Assembly (NCBI GenBank): GCA_963971225.1
Contig: OZ020267.1
Span: 112,478,936-112,542,935, forward strand
Length of the DNA stretch: 64,000 bases
Origin: Melieria omissa
Lineage: Eukaryota > Arthropoda > Insecta > Diptera > Ulidiidae
Direction of reading: 5' to 3'
The translations under genes were made by a program, and so were the position numbers. The notes below the pieces were generated by a model. The model was not told the origin of the DNA. It did not search any database and saw only the letters and a program-made list of their open reading frames with translations. This document shows positions 1 through 12,956 of this stretch, in pieces (position 1 is the first letter of the stretch; every line of letters starts with the position of its first letter).

Positions 1-2385
1 CATCCAACAAAACTGTCTATAATATTCTGCAGTCATGGTGCGGCGAAAAATTGCCAGCACATTCTTCATTCGCTCGCACTGCGCACTTGCCACAAAAACA
101 CCAACAATTTGATGTAAAGCTCTTCGAGCTGTAAACTTTCCCCCGCAAATCCGCATTGCCGTTTCCTTTAATTCCTGCTCTCTCTCTACGGTACGCGTTG
201 CCTGGTGCCGCCAACTGTCATAAGACAAGCTGGTTTTATCGCGGTCGCCTCCGCAGACGCCAGCGGCGACAAGTGCACACCACCAGTTGTTTCCACGGCA
301 AAAAGGCGCAACACTTTGGTCTCGCAGTTGCCTCGTCAACCAGCGCCAACTCGATTTATGTTGTAAGTACATTCAGCAACTTCAACTCACTGGCTGGCCA
401 GGCCGCAGCTGGTGGCAACTGCTGCAACACTGACAGGTTGCTGCAATCTTGACGTTGCACTCTCCCCTGCAGCCTGCAGTTCTGCTCATTCGGGCATTGC
501 GTTGCGTTGCGTTGCGTTGCGCTGTTCGGAGCTAAGCGCAGCGCATTCTTGACATTGGCGTTTTGGGATTTTCCGTCTCATAATTTCAAGATTTGGCCGC
601 AGCAGGCGAAAGCACACAAGATTTAATTTTGTCTTACAAGCGAGTTTGATATCATCAGCGCAGTTAAGGGAACAGCTGTAAAATGTTTTATTTGTGTTTG
701 CTAGCGTTTTATATTTTCTCTTTTTTTCTCTTGCTTTTGCCATTCTGTTTCTGCGCAGCAGTTGAAAAAATTTAAACGCCATTAAGCGACTTTTATTTGG
801 GTAATAATTCACTTCCTATGTAATTTTCTTGTGCCTATTGGCTGCATATATCCGCTTGGCGTTGCCTCATTTGCATGCAAAATAGATGAAATATATGGTT
901 TTCATGGCGCTATTTTTGGCAACATTTCATTTAAAACAATTGCTGGCCAAACTATAATGTGGCGCACAAAAAGTGCAGCATACGTGCAGGCGCACGTGGC
1001 CTATGCGGCAAGCAGGCGCTTTCCGGCAGCTGTGAGTACATTTTTTTCGGGTGCTTTGAGCTTCTTCTTCTTCTTCACTTGCAGCTATTACTTAGAGTTG
1101 CAGCTATTTTTGGTGGTGGTTGGTTACCTGGGCTCGCTCACACACACACCTACGCTACCTACTTGCGTGTTTGCCAATTGGCGCACGAGCGCAAGCTGTA
1201 AGTTAAGTGAAGTTCAACACATTTTACACTCAAACACTATGCAACCAACAAAAATAGACCAACAAATAATTAAGACAAAAGCAAAGCAACACCGAAGAAA
1301 GCGGCAGAAGGCAAAAATAAGCAGCATGTGGCCGCGTCTGTGTGTGTATGTGTGTGTTTAAATAATCATAACAATGAAGAAGAAAAGTTTTACTTTTGCT
1401 TTGCACTTCCTGCTGCTGGCGCTTAGTCTATGCTATTATCTTAAGTTTTTGGCAGCCTTTGTTTGCTTTATTTTTTATTGCAAATTTTGTATACTAAAAA
1501 AAAGACTCGCTTTCATTGTTCCTTTGTTTGCTTATTGCTTAAAAAATATAAAATAAAATTTAAAAAATTACAAGAAATAAAAACCTAACTGCAGGCAAGT
1601 GGAAAATTGTTGCGGTGTACATACTTTACTTGGGAACTTCACTCCCACAGCACACTCAGCTCACAGGACACTGCAGAGCAACTCGACTCCTACCAAACCA
1701 GACCAGACCAGACCAGAGCGTCTCAAATCGGACAGGCAGCCAGCGCCATTTTAGCTCAGCAATATTTGTAAATATTTTCTCTCTTTCTCTTTCAGCAGCA
1801 AGCAATTCTTTGCTCCACTTTTAATTTCTTTCGTTTTGCAGGCCAGCCAAGTTGGCTTGGCGCCTTCTACCGCTACTCGAGTTTCCTTTATTTCAACTTC
1901 AACACTGTAGACTGCTGCACGTTTTGTTGGGTGATTTTATTTGATTTCCTTTTGTTTTGTTCCTTTGCCGGCAAAGTGGCTTTTAGTTTATCTTTTCCGG
2001 CAAATTTATTATTATTATGAATATTTTCCACTGAAGTATTTAATATTCGCAATTTATTTTGCATTTTTCCTGATGCCGCATTCATTTGCCGTTGATTTAG
2101 TGCTGCGGCTTAAAGTGTTTTCAAGGAAGTGCAACTCGTTAGGGGCAAATGAATAAGTAAACGAATGGAAAAGTTGCAGCTTTTTCACATTAAATATTAT
2201 AAATACTGCAATAATATTTATGTAAGTGCAAAGCAGATTTAATATTATGTATACGCACCGTCGCACCGCAGCTGTGGGCGCTAAAGCGAGCAGTTGCAGA
2301 GAGATTCAGGCATTTGCTGACTTAATCTCAAAATCTTTTAGGTTTTATGGATTTCGTATTTATGATGAGTGAGTTGTAAAAGCTG
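1..2385. other. Noncoding DNA, no gene recognised
   Basis: No reading frame here resembles a known protein; the open frames are short and change strand freely. It holds a (GTTGC)n pentamer run at 497-522 and an (ACCAG)n run at 1697-1716. A donor-like GTAAGTAC occurs at about 363-370 at the end of a short plus-strand open frame (156-362), but no matching acceptor or protein similarity supports an exon. Confidence 0.5.
497..522. repeat. (GTTGC)n microsatellite
   Basis: Four perfect GTTGC units at 501-520, with partial units on both sides. Confidence 0.85.
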
Positions 2386-2399
2386 ATAGCTTATAATGT

Positions 2400-2705
2400 T
2401 TTAAAAATCTTAAAGTAAGATTGGCGGAATGGTTTACTTTTGAGATGCCTAAAGCTTTCTGTGAAGGTTTCAATTTTAGCCAATCTTTTGCTTCTCTAAA
2501 ATATTTGCATTTTCAACCACACTGTAAGATATTCAATACAATTCTCTTTTAAAATGTTTCAAAAATCTTAAAGTCCCATTGATGGAATGGTTTAAGTTTG
2601 AGATGCCTAAAGCTTTCTGTGGAGGCATCAAGTTTAGCCAATCTTTTGCTTCTCTAAAATATTTGCATTTTCAACCTCACAGGTTCATCAATACAATTTT
2701 CTACA
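2400..2705. repeat. Tandem duplication, unit about 155 bp
   Basis: Two diverged adjacent copies begin near 2400 and 2555. Shared blocks include AAAATCTTAAAGT, GAGATGCCTAAAGCTTTCTG and a longer identical stretch around TTTTGCTTCTCTAAAATATT. Both copies end near a CAATACAATT motif. Copy 2 contains an open frame of about 65 codons, but copy 1 does not keep it, so coding is unlikely. Confidence 0.85.
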
Positions 2706-3780
2706 GGACTCATTGTTTATGGTACATATTTTTAAAATCCACCTTTAGCAAAAATGCTTGCATAGTCATTTCGTAAAAATTCACTATAAAAATATTGCAT
2801 ATGTTATTTGTATAAAATGTTCAGTGCTGTTACTATGAAACGACAACATTCTCACTGCATGTGGTGGCTTATAAAAATACAACACAGCCAATAAAAAAAA
2901 ACACCCATACACTGAAACTGGAGGCCATTGTGGTTGCAATTCAATTTGTACGCACGCCGCGGCCTCAACAAGATTTCATTTTATATGCAACAATAACAAC
3001 AAAACCAGTGACTACAATACAACCAAAGTTGCATAGCAAAATAAAAATATGTTTGTTATTGTTTTTGTGTTGTTTTTTCAAGTAAAATATACACAACATA
3101 TATATGTATGAAATTACACATACAAAAATAAGCAGCAACCAAAAACATCAGAAATAATTGTCCCATTGTTGCGATGCAGTCGCGCAGAAGCGCAGCGTTC
3201 ATTGTGTATTTTGTTAGTGGCACACAAATAGTTAAACTCGAGCGGGCTCGGTGCAGTAAGCTGTACGAGAACAACCACAACAATAAGAAAACAAATGTCA
3301 TACGTTAACCAGCCAGCTGCCACATGCCACATGCGGCATTGCTTATGTAGCATTGAGGCCGTTTCGCGAGCGAGAACTATTGGCCACAAATCGACACAGT
3401 TGGCGGAAGCATGGAGTGACGTACGGAAGGATGCTTGTGGGTTGTTGTTGCACGGTTCAGCGGCTGTGAAATGTGTGAGACTAGCAACCAGTGCACTCAC
3501 AAGCGATGCTCTGAGAGTGTGAGAATCGAGCGCATTAAGGCGAATTACTGAGGCCCGGCAGGTCAAATGTGACAGGCTGATGATTTTTTTTTGCATGTAT
3601 TATGTTTCAAATATGATTTGAAGAAAAGTTTGTAGTTTTTCAATTGAAACTGAGCTGTTGTACTGCTGAACTGAACCAACTGAACAGCTTAATTTGGCAT
3701 AAAAATATATAATTTTTTCATATGTATTTTTTACATGCAATAAGTTTCAGTTTTGATTGAAAGAAATGTTGAAAGTTTTT
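2706..3780. other. Noncoding DNA
   Basis: Nothing recognisable. A weakly similar pair of blocks, about 3590-3655 and 3730-3785, share TTGAAAG/TTTGAAG-like and ATGTTTCA/AAGTTTCAG motifs and may be an old duplication. Confidence 0.4.
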
Positions 3781-3990
3781 GTACTGAATTATTATTTATT
3801 TATTATTTAATTTTTTTCTTTTATTATTTATTTATTATTATTTTTATTTTATTTATTTTATTATTTATTTATTTTATTATTTTTATAAAAAATATTATTT
3901 TTTAAATAATTAAGTTTTTAATATAGTTTTGTATATATTATTATTTTTTTATTAATATTATTTTGTTTATATTTTATTATATTTTTTATT
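3781..3990. repeat. AT-rich low-complexity (TTTA)n tract
   Basis: About 210 bp composed almost only of A and T, with many TTATTTATTTATT runs. Confidence 0.9.
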
Positions 3991-4822
3991 TATATGGTCC
4001 AACTTTCAGTTTTGATAAGAAGATTTCGTAAGGAAGTAATGTCTCTTTTATGTAATAAATGTAATTTTTTCTAAAATTTGAATTTTTAGTAACATTTCTT
4101 TAAATTCGTTTTGACATTTGTCTACATCTTCGGAAGTAGCGCTGCCCATTTAAATTAATACAAATTTATTTATTTATTGATTACAATGAAATATAATAAT
4201 ACAAATTTAGCATTTAACTATTTCAAGATATTTAAACATTTCTCACAGCAGCCTACGGCCATCATTTCTCAAGCAAGTGTCAATTCGAAGAAACTTGAAA
4301 TTTGCTGCCAATATTTTCCAGTATCAGCAGCCATAAGCAATAACGACCAACAGTCATATCACGTTATGCAACGCTTACATGCATCAACAAAATTTCAGCA
4401 ATTGGCTTATTGAACATAGATCACGTAGCTGTGTGTGAGGTGTTGCTACACTTGGAAAAAATAAGACACAAATATCACTACTCGACACGAAAAATGCTCC
4501 TAAAAATAAAAGTATTTTTTAGACTTATCTTCGGCTGCTGAGCACGAAACTTAAAATCAAAAAATTTTCTTAAGAAGCGTTTTCGAAACATCTTCGCAAC
4601 ATCTTAAGCACATATCTTGTAAACCAACCATTCGACTAACACAACTGGCTGTCGTTCAGAAGGTAATTAACTAACCTTTCCAACGGTATCCAAATCAGAT
4701 GAGATTTTTGGAAGTTACTGACGATGAAAGTTGTAAAAAAGTGAATTTTTTGACCATTTTCAAAAATTATGCATTTTCGAAAAATGATCACCTCTGGTTT
4801 TCAAATCTAAGATGAAAGGTAT
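3991..4822. other. Noncoding DNA
   Basis: No gene or transposon recognised. The right end abuts the LTR that starts at 4823. Confidence 0.4.
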
Positions 4823-5227
4823 TGTTACGAAAATTACATTCCAAGTTTGTATTTGGATTGTGCTTGAAAAATAAAACCACTTCAATTATTCAGCGCAAAC
4901 GCAGTCAAAAACCAACAATCACTTTATTTACAGATTTACACTTTGCTTGTATCTACACTTGTTACCACTTTGCTTATTCAACTAAGACTCGACCCTCTGC
5001 GCTGCACACCGCTGCTTTTTATACTTGTTTTCTTATCGCGCCGATGTTTCCTGCACATTCTAGTTGTACTCTCTATCTCGATTGTTCTAGCACAGCTCAT
5101 CACCTTCGCGAACCATCCTTGCCATATCGGAGTTATAGCTAACCGGCCGTACTCCAAAGTGCATGCCTAAAAGTATGCTTGGAAAAGCATTCATGCATAG
5201 CACAGCACAGAGTGCCTCATCGTTACA
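4823..5227. mobile_element. Solo LTR, copy 1
   Basis: The 405-bp block begins TGTTACGAAAA and ends CGTTACA, the TG...CA structure of retrotransposon long terminal repeats. It matches two other blocks, 16858-17055 and 53918-54330, along most of its length, for example TTGTGCTTGAAAA, AACCACTTCAATTA, ATCACTTTATTTACA, GAACCATCCTTGCCATATCG and AAAGCATTCATGCATAGCAC. Flanks are GTAT and ATAT, nearly a 4-bp target duplication. No internal retrotransposon genes follow, so it is a solo LTR left by LTR-LTR recombination (inference). The family (Ty3/Gypsy or BEL type) cannot be set from the LTR alone. Confidence 0.8.
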
Positions 5228-5359
5228 ATATATTACTTGTGCATGTATTAAGCCTAACATCAATTGAATCGAAAGAAAAATGACGAACGGAGTGAAAACA
5301 TCAACTTTTCATTTATTACACGGTGCGAACAGATTTTTTTATTTTTCCGAGACCCATCC

Positions 5360-5623
5360 AAATGTTTATATAGACGTGAAACTAGAAGTGATTACGTATC
5401 CTGGCATAGTCAGTTTTTCATTTTCTGAGAGACCATTTTCCTCTTTCATTTGATACCCATGTCTTCATTATTGCACAACCGCAAATATTAAAAAAAATAT
5501 TTGAAAGGTGTATGTCCTTAAAATTTTAAAGTCCTTTAAAAAGGACTTTGGGTCAGAAAATGAAAAACTGACTATGCCAGGATACTATAAATGACTTCTA
5601 GTTTCACGTCTATATCAACATTT
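5360..5623. mobile_element. Foldback / inverted-repeat element
   Basis: Arms of about 70 bp, 5360-5428 and 5553-5623, are inverted copies of each other, including GACGTGAAACTAGAAGT and TATCCTGGCATAGTCAGTTT. They differ at a few sites and small gaps. A spacer of about 124 bp has no coding capacity and its own short hairpin around AGTCCTTTAAAAAGGACT. This is the structure of a non-autonomous foldback or MITE-type element; no clear target duplication is visible and the superfamily is unassigned. Confidence 0.75.
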
Positions 5624-6544
5624 ACAACGGCTTAGCTAATACAGAAGAAATATCCTGTTAACAAATCCAAGAATTCTTACTGAGAGGTCCCAATGGTTCA
5701 ATTTCAAGACGATAACTTCTTCATAAAACTACTCACAATAAGCAGGAATAGTCTTCTCGTACATAAGTATATATAACATAATATCTTCTTAATCTAACTG
5801 GTGCTTCCAAGACCAGCAAATAATTTTCACAAAACTATTTTCATGTCCTGTTCTATTGCAAAATTTTTCTCAGTGCACATATCCGTTAGGACGTTAACGT
5901 CGTTCAGATTTTATTAAATTACGTGTCTGCGGTGGCATAGTACCGCACACACACACGCACACACACACACTCACACAAACGTAAACAAACGCACACACAC
6001 ACATTGTCAGCGCAGGTAAATCGAGGCACGAGTCAAGGGAGCCAAGGAAATAGTTGAAATAGTTTGACTCACTTGCCGCATCGTTGAAAATTGTCTGCCA
6101 CACAAGGCGGCTGACGCGTTAAGCTGAGTGTGAAAACGCAGCAAAAAGCCGTGAGGTTTTTATTTTTACAATATTTATGAAATGTGAGCAGCAAATATGT
6201 AGCGGCGCATGCATGTCACGTCAGAGCGTGCGGCAAGCGAAGGTAAATGGCGAATGCAGCGAAGTGGCATTAATGGCAAACGACCGGCAGGCAGTAGTCG
6301 AGCAAAATTGACTGTAAGCAATTTTAAACGCAATCGTATGCAGAATGCAACAACAAGATTGACACAGCAGCTCAGTAAATGTGTTGCAGTAGAGGAATTT
6401 CAAAATAAAAAGTTAAAAGTGTAGAGATATTTGAAGTAAAATTTAAGCTTGAAGTGAAATCAAGTTAGTGAGAGGCTCTCTTTGCATTATAGGGAAAGGA
6501 AATGGGAAATCTTTTCTTAGTCAAAAAGTTGTATATATTTCGCT
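5624..6544. other. Noncoding DNA with a CA microsatellite
   Basis: A (CA)n-rich tract covers 5944-6003. Nothing else recognised up to the retrotransposon scrap at 6545. Confidence 0.45.
5944..6003. repeat. Interrupted (CA)n microsatellite
   Basis: About 60 bp of CA/ACAC units interrupted by G, T and AAAC. Open frames reading it as repeated Cys-Val are artefacts. Confidence 0.9.
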
Positions 6545-6841
6545 CATAGTGCAAAAGATGGGAATCACTGAGTCGGATGAATGCGGGCAATGCAAAGAAA
6601 ATGGTGTCAAGGAAACCCTGGAGCACATACTTTGCTCCTGCCCGGCCATCTCAAGACTACGCTTTACTTACTTCGGGGCCCAATTCTTCTCTGGGTCCCC
6701 AAGCACGACACTAAATTGCTGCTGAACTTCGCTAGAAGCACCCGCATTCTCACCGATCACTTCTACGGTGATCCGCAACACTAAGGAGCTCTAACTGGTA
6801 TCGCTTAGGACCCAATAGGGTCTATGCTAACCTCACCTAAC
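6545..6841 (+). pseudogene. Non-LTR retrotransposon C-terminal scrap with 3' tail
   Basis: The plus strand encodes the cysteine-rich end of a LINE reverse transcriptase protein: KMGITESDECGQCKENG, then ETLEHILCSCPAISRL. A frameshift near 6690 moves the remainder, ending FARSTRILTDHFYGDPQH and a stop at 6782-6784, into another frame. The C-x2-C...H-x4-C pattern after a TGH segment is typical of I/LOA-type elements. A short 3' UTR (GGAGCTCTAACTGGTATCGC) runs to CCTCACCTAACCTT near 6841. The same C-terminus and UTR recur at 41506-41640. Upstream protein is missing, so this is a strongly 5'-truncated dead copy. Confidence 0.85.
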
Positions 6842-9699
6842 CTTCACTCATAGCAATCCATCAACCAGGAAAAAAATCTTGCATAGAACAAGAGATACTT
6901 GGACAGAAGTGTCTAAAATGATTCTGTGGATCCAACAATAAATTGAGAGCTCAGTAAATTGATGGGAAGATATTCCTAAAATAAGTTGAAAGTTCAGAGA
7001 TAGTTGAAGTAAAAAAGCTTTAAGTAGAATTAAGAAGAGAATTAATTATATTAGAAGGGGCAGAACTCCTTTAAAGAACATGAGAAACCTTGAAAGAAGT
7101 TTGAAGAACCATACTAATCTTAATGGACCCTCAAATTTTAAGTACAGGCCTCGGCCTTCCTATAATGTACACTGTAAAAACTGGGACGATAGTCAGGATA
7201 TAGAAACCATCTTTATTTCTATGAAGTACCAGACCTCATGAACCACGTGAAAAACCATTCCTCTTCGACCCAAATGAATTTTTAAACGAAGCACTTTGAA
7301 AATTGTTATTCTTTGGACAAGATTACAGTGACATTCTGTCTATGAAAGTTCACTCAAGTATAGAGAAATGGCTCTTTGTGATACAGCATTGGGAACCAAA
7401 GGGATTCCAGTTTGAACCTTCTTATCTCCATAAGGTTCAAGAAACTATGTAGAAAACTAGTAAGAAATGTGGCTCAAGATTTTCTGTTTTTTTTTTCTGA
7501 TCATTGACGAGTTCAGCTGAAGTTCTTCAGAACCTAAATTTGACCAAGTGAGCATACATCAATAATCATAAAACAATCTCTAATATATCTCAAGTTAAGC
7601 GCATCAAGCAATTTTCGACTGTTACTCAATAACGAGTCCAGATTGACCAAATTTTAATGAGAATAAAGGATACTAAAGTCATTGCAATAAAACAGCGCAT
7701 CTTTTGCCATATAAACAAAATCCTCATATCTCCCATTTCCGCCAACTCACTCAACCTATGCATTTACAATCAAGAATCTATCCACACAACCAACCAGTTG
7801 GATTTATTGGGCATTTTTATAAATTTAAATTCACATCAAAACGTAGCGTCCACAGACGTTCGAGACATCATTTGTAAGTTTCTCACCATACCATGAAATC
7901 GTTGACATATGGTGGATTTAGGATGATTTATTGATGGGATTTTAAAATGCACGAGCAAGTGAGATGTCGTCAAGTGCGACCGCCTACAACTCGACTCGAC
8001 AAACTGGCCAAAGTGACACACATACGCAAACACCGAAAACACACACTCACGCCGACACAGCGCAAGCATACGTTTGTAGCAACAACAACAACAACAACAA
8101 AGAAGACACTTAAATAATGGAGACAATCAGCAAGAACTGATTGCCCTAATAAAAACGGACCATAAAAACGATAACATAATATTTATATCCTGCAGGATGC
8201 TGCTAAGTGGAGCGATTATATGCGTAAATATAAATAAAACACAACAACAACAATGACAACTATAACAAAAGCGCCGCAACAAGAAACTTCCACCTAGGTC
8301 ATAAAAATACCGAATGGGCGGAGCGACGCAACGCGACGTAAAGTGTGGCAAAAAACGCGTCGCTTACGGCAGGACATCCCCAGGCGACACACACACACAC
8401 AACAATACAACACAACAAAAGGCGTTGCAAAAATATCCAAAGAAGCCAAGCCAAAATCGCATCTCCATCCCTTCGTGCGGGGTCCCTTTCCCACCAAATA
8501 CGACGAAAGAAAACAAATTTTTGTTTATTGCGCTGTCTACAGCTGAGATTACGAAGTTGAAGCCGAAGCGGGCAAAATGGAGCGGGCATGGCCGGCGATT
8601 GCGATTGTCGGGGCGGACTGGCTAACTGGCTGTGTGTGTATGTGTATGTGTGCATGTGTGGCGCGCACACAAGACAACAGACAACATAAATAAAGAAAAT
8701 ATATAAAAATGCTCAGCCGTGTATGATTTACTGTGGCCAGATTCCAGGCGTGTTATCTTTATGGGCAGTAAAGCTGAAGCGGCCACCGAGCCACGGCGGT
8801 TGTGGTGACTTTCATTTCCGTTTCCGGTTAAATGCCGTTAAGCGGCGATAGCCACTGCCACTGTGGCGAACTAATAGCGCGTTGCATTTACGCTTCGGTT
8901 GAGTGCTGCTTTTGGGGTAATTTTAAATCGCATTTAAGGATAATAACACATTTAAATTTTTTATGTTAAATGTTAATAAAAAGTGGAAAATTCTTAAAGT
9001 AAAATCTCTGTTGAGATTTTATGAAGTTTTTAAGTTGTAAAAATATTATTAAATACACTTTGGGAAAGTCATTAAAATTAAAATTTAAAATTTAAAATTA
9101 AATATTACTTTCGTACATTTGTCACCAAGCGGACGGACATACAAAAGGCACCATGTCTCGCCAAAAATAATGCAGTCGACTGGCACACAAAGTTCCCTTC
9201 ATTTTCTATGTCATATTTAGTCGCGTACACGAATGCATGATTGTTGTGTGCGCTGGACGGCTGCAATGTTTTGCTCGGACACACAGCACGTTCCAAAAGC
9301 GCAGCGCATTCGCGTCGCTGTGTGTGTGTTTGTGTTTGCACGGCGCGACCAATTCATATTTGCACTCATAAAAAGGCACAAAATTTACTTTCAGTTGTGT
9401 GTGTTTTTTCTTTCGTTCTGGCAAATTACATGAAATACAGCAACAAAGCGGCCGAATGACAATGCGCTTGGTGGGCTGGTCGCCGGCTGCAATGGGGAAC
9501 GCCATGTCTGCTAAATTGAATGACTGCGCTTCAATGTGGACACAGAACGACGGACGTGTGTGCTCATAGACATGTACATTGCTGTGTAAATGTGTGAGTG
9601 TGTTGTATTTGTATTTGTTTAAGCAGCACAACCAATTCAAGCCAGTCGTATGCCATGCTTAGGAGCAAAGCAAGCTGACAACTAAAGGTAGAAACTTTT
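6842..9699. other. Noncoding DNA
   Basis: AT-rich to about 7900, then a more GC-balanced part (7900-9700) with (CAACAA)n near 8080-8100, (CA)n/(TG)n near 8390-8405 and 8630-8662. Open frames at 8294-8670 exist on both strands through the same DNA, which argues against coding. A stretch at 9053-9110 is nearly pure AT. Confidence 0.45.
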
Positions 9700-9724
9700 A
9701 AGAAAAAGCAAATATTACCTTTCA

Positions 9725-9905
9725 TACCTTTCACTCTCTGCAACTTTCTGTCAAGTAATTTTTATATAATAATAAATAATTTAATAATTTTTAATTTTTT
9801 AATGTATAAATGTATTTGCTTTTAAAAATAAAAAAATATTGTAAAAAATACATTTCACCCTCTGCAACTTTCTTTAAAAAATCAAATTTATAAATGAATT
9901 TGTTT
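9725..9905. repeat. Short tandem duplication, AT-rich
   Basis: The motif CTCTGCAACTTTCT occurs at about 9735 and again at about 9862, each followed by AT-rich sequence with ATTTG/TTTATA similarity. The period is roughly 125 bp. Confidence 0.55.
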
Positions 9906-12900
9906 TTTTCTATACCCAAACTGAAACTTTAATCAACTGTGCCATAGTCGACACTTGAAAATAGCAGCGCCGCCATTTCAAATAAGTGTTGCCGCAGTAA
10001 ATTATTATCCCTTAAGCCACGTCCGAACTGCACAATGTCCAACATGGAAATTTCAAGTGAAAACTTCATCAGCATTCATGGCGAAAATGCTTGAAAATGG
10101 ATTGTCAATAGAGCGTAGAAGACGTGGCGAGCGAGCGAGCGTGGCGGCGCTTAAGTGCCAGCGCGCTGCAAAAAACTGTAATTCAATATGAAGTAACAGC
10201 GAAAAAAAACAAAAAAAAACACTCCAAAAACCTAAGAAATGCCAACGTTTTAGATTTCACTCGTCGAGTGAAGTGCAGACTTCCGATTTTTATTTTATTT
10301 GGTTTTTATGGCAAATCGAATGTCGACTCCTATTGATTTCGCATTTTTATTTACTTCATTTCAGTTGCATTGCATGATTCCTCTGCTTCTTTGCATTATT
10401 GTCTTTTTTGTTGGTTGGTTGGTTGGTTTTGTTTTTGTTGGCAAACATTAAAACGGACATAGACGAAAGGCTAAAGCACGCGCCGCCAGAAAAACAAATG
10501 GCGGCTGCACACAGTCAGCAGCTGCAGCGAGTCGATGTGGCAAGAGGATGTGGCAGGTAGTTGATGGTAGAGGAAAGTCGAGCGTGCAGTGATTGAAGTT
10601 TTGAAGTTTATCTTTGAAAATTTTCAGTAATGCGGGTGGCGTTCGAAGGCAATGGTGGCGGGTCGTGAAACTTGAAACCAAATAAATGTGAGTTGCAAAG
10701 TGAAGTAGAAGCGGAACTCAAGCCAGGTGAGTTGAACTAACTGACAAGGGAGAAAAAGTGAGAAAAAGTGAGAGAAAGAGAGTGAACGAATGAGTGAACG
10801 AGCAAGCAGCCTGAAGAGTGAAGGTGTGTATGGCAGACAGCAAGGCGCCAAGTTGTTTGAAAAGTGCTCGAATATGGCAAAAGCACCAAAAAGTTCAACT
10901 AATGCGATTTTATTTAGTGTGGCGTGTAGCGCGATTTAAGGGATTTGAACAACTTGAAAAAAACATTGTATTCGGATTGGTTGGACTATTAATTTCTTGT
11001 AATGTAAAAGTTTTACTTGGCAACATAACTTCAAGATATGTTTGTGAATATGGATATAGAAACAATTTTTTATTTTTCATTGCTTACAATTCATTTATTT
11101 TGATCAGCACTCGCTCAAAACTTGTTGTTATAATTTTTTTTTATTTTCATTAAAAACTGAAATCTCTGAACTTGCCACATTTTCACAGCATTGCCACAAC
11201 TCATGGCGTGCGCCGGGCGCTAATGAATGTGTGCGCTGCCTTGGTGCTCATCTATGATTCAACTCGGTAAGCGTCTGTTTATTGCAAGCACAGCAACGCC
11301 CGACACGCCAACAAGGGGGCGCACGCTCGCGTCACAAACGCATAATTTTTCAATTATCATCGTTTTGACGGCGCCCATTCAAAGGCGATGACATTTCCCC
11401 ATATGGCAATGGTTGTTGTTGTTCAAAGCTTCGAGTAAGGCAGACAGAATGAGAGAGGAAAGGAGCTCAGAAATGTGTTTGTATTAAATTCATGAATTTT
11501 TAATTCAATTTTCGCGCTCGCAACCTTTTTCTGCCGCAGACGATAGGCAACGAGAAAAAAAAGGTAATAATTTTCATGATAGCAGCACAAATAAACCCAG
11601 CAGTATGCACAACAACAACGACAGTGATGAATAAAAATTATAATAATAACAACATACGTTGACTGTCGACATTTGCGTTGTTGTATATAATTTAGGTGTG
11701 AAGATTATATGCCACGATATGGTTAAATTGTTGACAGCTTAATTTGTATGGTGGCGTTAGCGGGCGCGGACGCCATAGCGGAAGTCTCAAAATACCAACA
11801 ACAGACAGGCGAAACAACAGCGTCAAATTGGCGGAAGCGGCTGACGGGCAATGGGCGAGTTGATGGCAGCGCGCTGCAGGGGTTGTTGTTCTTGGCTAAA
11901 GGAATTTAAAGAATACAATAACAGAGAAATGCCAACAATTTTTGGGGAATTTAATGAACTAGAGAAAAAAGAGAAGAAGAAGAGAGAAAATGCACTCAAC
12001 TGTTACAACATTTTTAGCATTCCAACATTTTTTTCTCTCTCCTATAAGAAATACACAACATACGGACACAAATGAGCCCCTTTGCGCCCGCCTGCAGCAC
12101 GTCACTGCACTATTTCGAATATTCTAAAACACACACACTTGACTTTCATGTCGACTGCGCGTGTGCATTTGTGCGCGTGTGTTTGTATAAACATACGGCA
12201 ACTCGTTAAATTGCGCATACGCCCCGTCTGCCAGCCGCCTTTTATGGCACAAGCAATAACGGTGCCGCGCGTCTCGTCGCTTTGCCATTTCTCATCGAAT
12301 GTGCCGTGCAGGCAGAGTTGAAGTGGTCGATTGCCGCGTCGCGTCGCGCCGCATGCCGCACGTGTATAAATTGTAATTTAAACGTTTCTGCGCCTGAAGT
12401 GCTTACTTCGTAATTATTTATGAGCGCTGGCACGCAGCGCCAAATGAGCGTGGCGCATTTTAAAATGCGCTGTCGCGTCAGCGCTTCACACACACACACA
12501 CATACTCTCATAATTTACTAATGTTTGCGTGTGTGTGAGTTTTAGGTGCGTCTGCTGCGCGTAAATTGCCCAACGTATTAATTCTCCACGCCAAATTGCC
12601 GTTGTCTGTCGATTGAATTATCGATGGTCAGCCAAATGAATGGCACTGCACTTTGTTATGCCGCACATCAGACGGCAAACTATGTTGTTGTATGTCTGCT
12701 TGTTGGCGGTTAGCGGTCAATTGCCGCATAATTGCCGCTGCAATCAGACGCGGCGAATGTTGACAAACAGTTGTTGCGTATAATTTGAGAATTTTTCATT
12801 GAAAATTTGTATGGAAATTTGACAAACTTTGTGTAGCTTCTTTTATACTTGGTATGTAGACATATGGACAGTTGAAATGCATTAAGGAATGTTTGAACTA

Positions 12901-12956
12901 ATAGACAAATAATTCATTGTACTCGTAATTAAAGAGGTTTGGAGCATCAGTTAAAA
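9906..12956. other. Noncoding DNA
   Basis: No gene recognised. The block from about 12060 to 12780 is GC-balanced, contains TAATTA and CAAGTG-like motifs and an 18-bp perfect palindrome at 12453-12470. Such blocks in fly introns are often conserved regulatory DNA, but nothing here proves it. Confidence 0.4.
12453..12470. other. 18-bp perfect palindrome
   Basis: GCGCATTTTAAAATGCGC reads the same on both strands. It sits in a non-repetitive GC-balanced block. It could be a dimer-type binding site or chance. Confidence 0.5.

Noticed and set aside
831..1361. 176-codon plus-strand open frame
   Set aside because: Poly-Phe and Thr-His stretches from simple sequence; no motif.
4822..5170. 106-codon open frame in the LTR
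   Set aside because: It lies within the solo LTR, and the frame is not kept across the other LTR copies.
5894..6103. Cys/Val-rich frames over CA/TG tracts (also at 16510-16590, 35240-35300 and 50400-50600)
   Set aside because: Direct translations of dinucleotide repeats.
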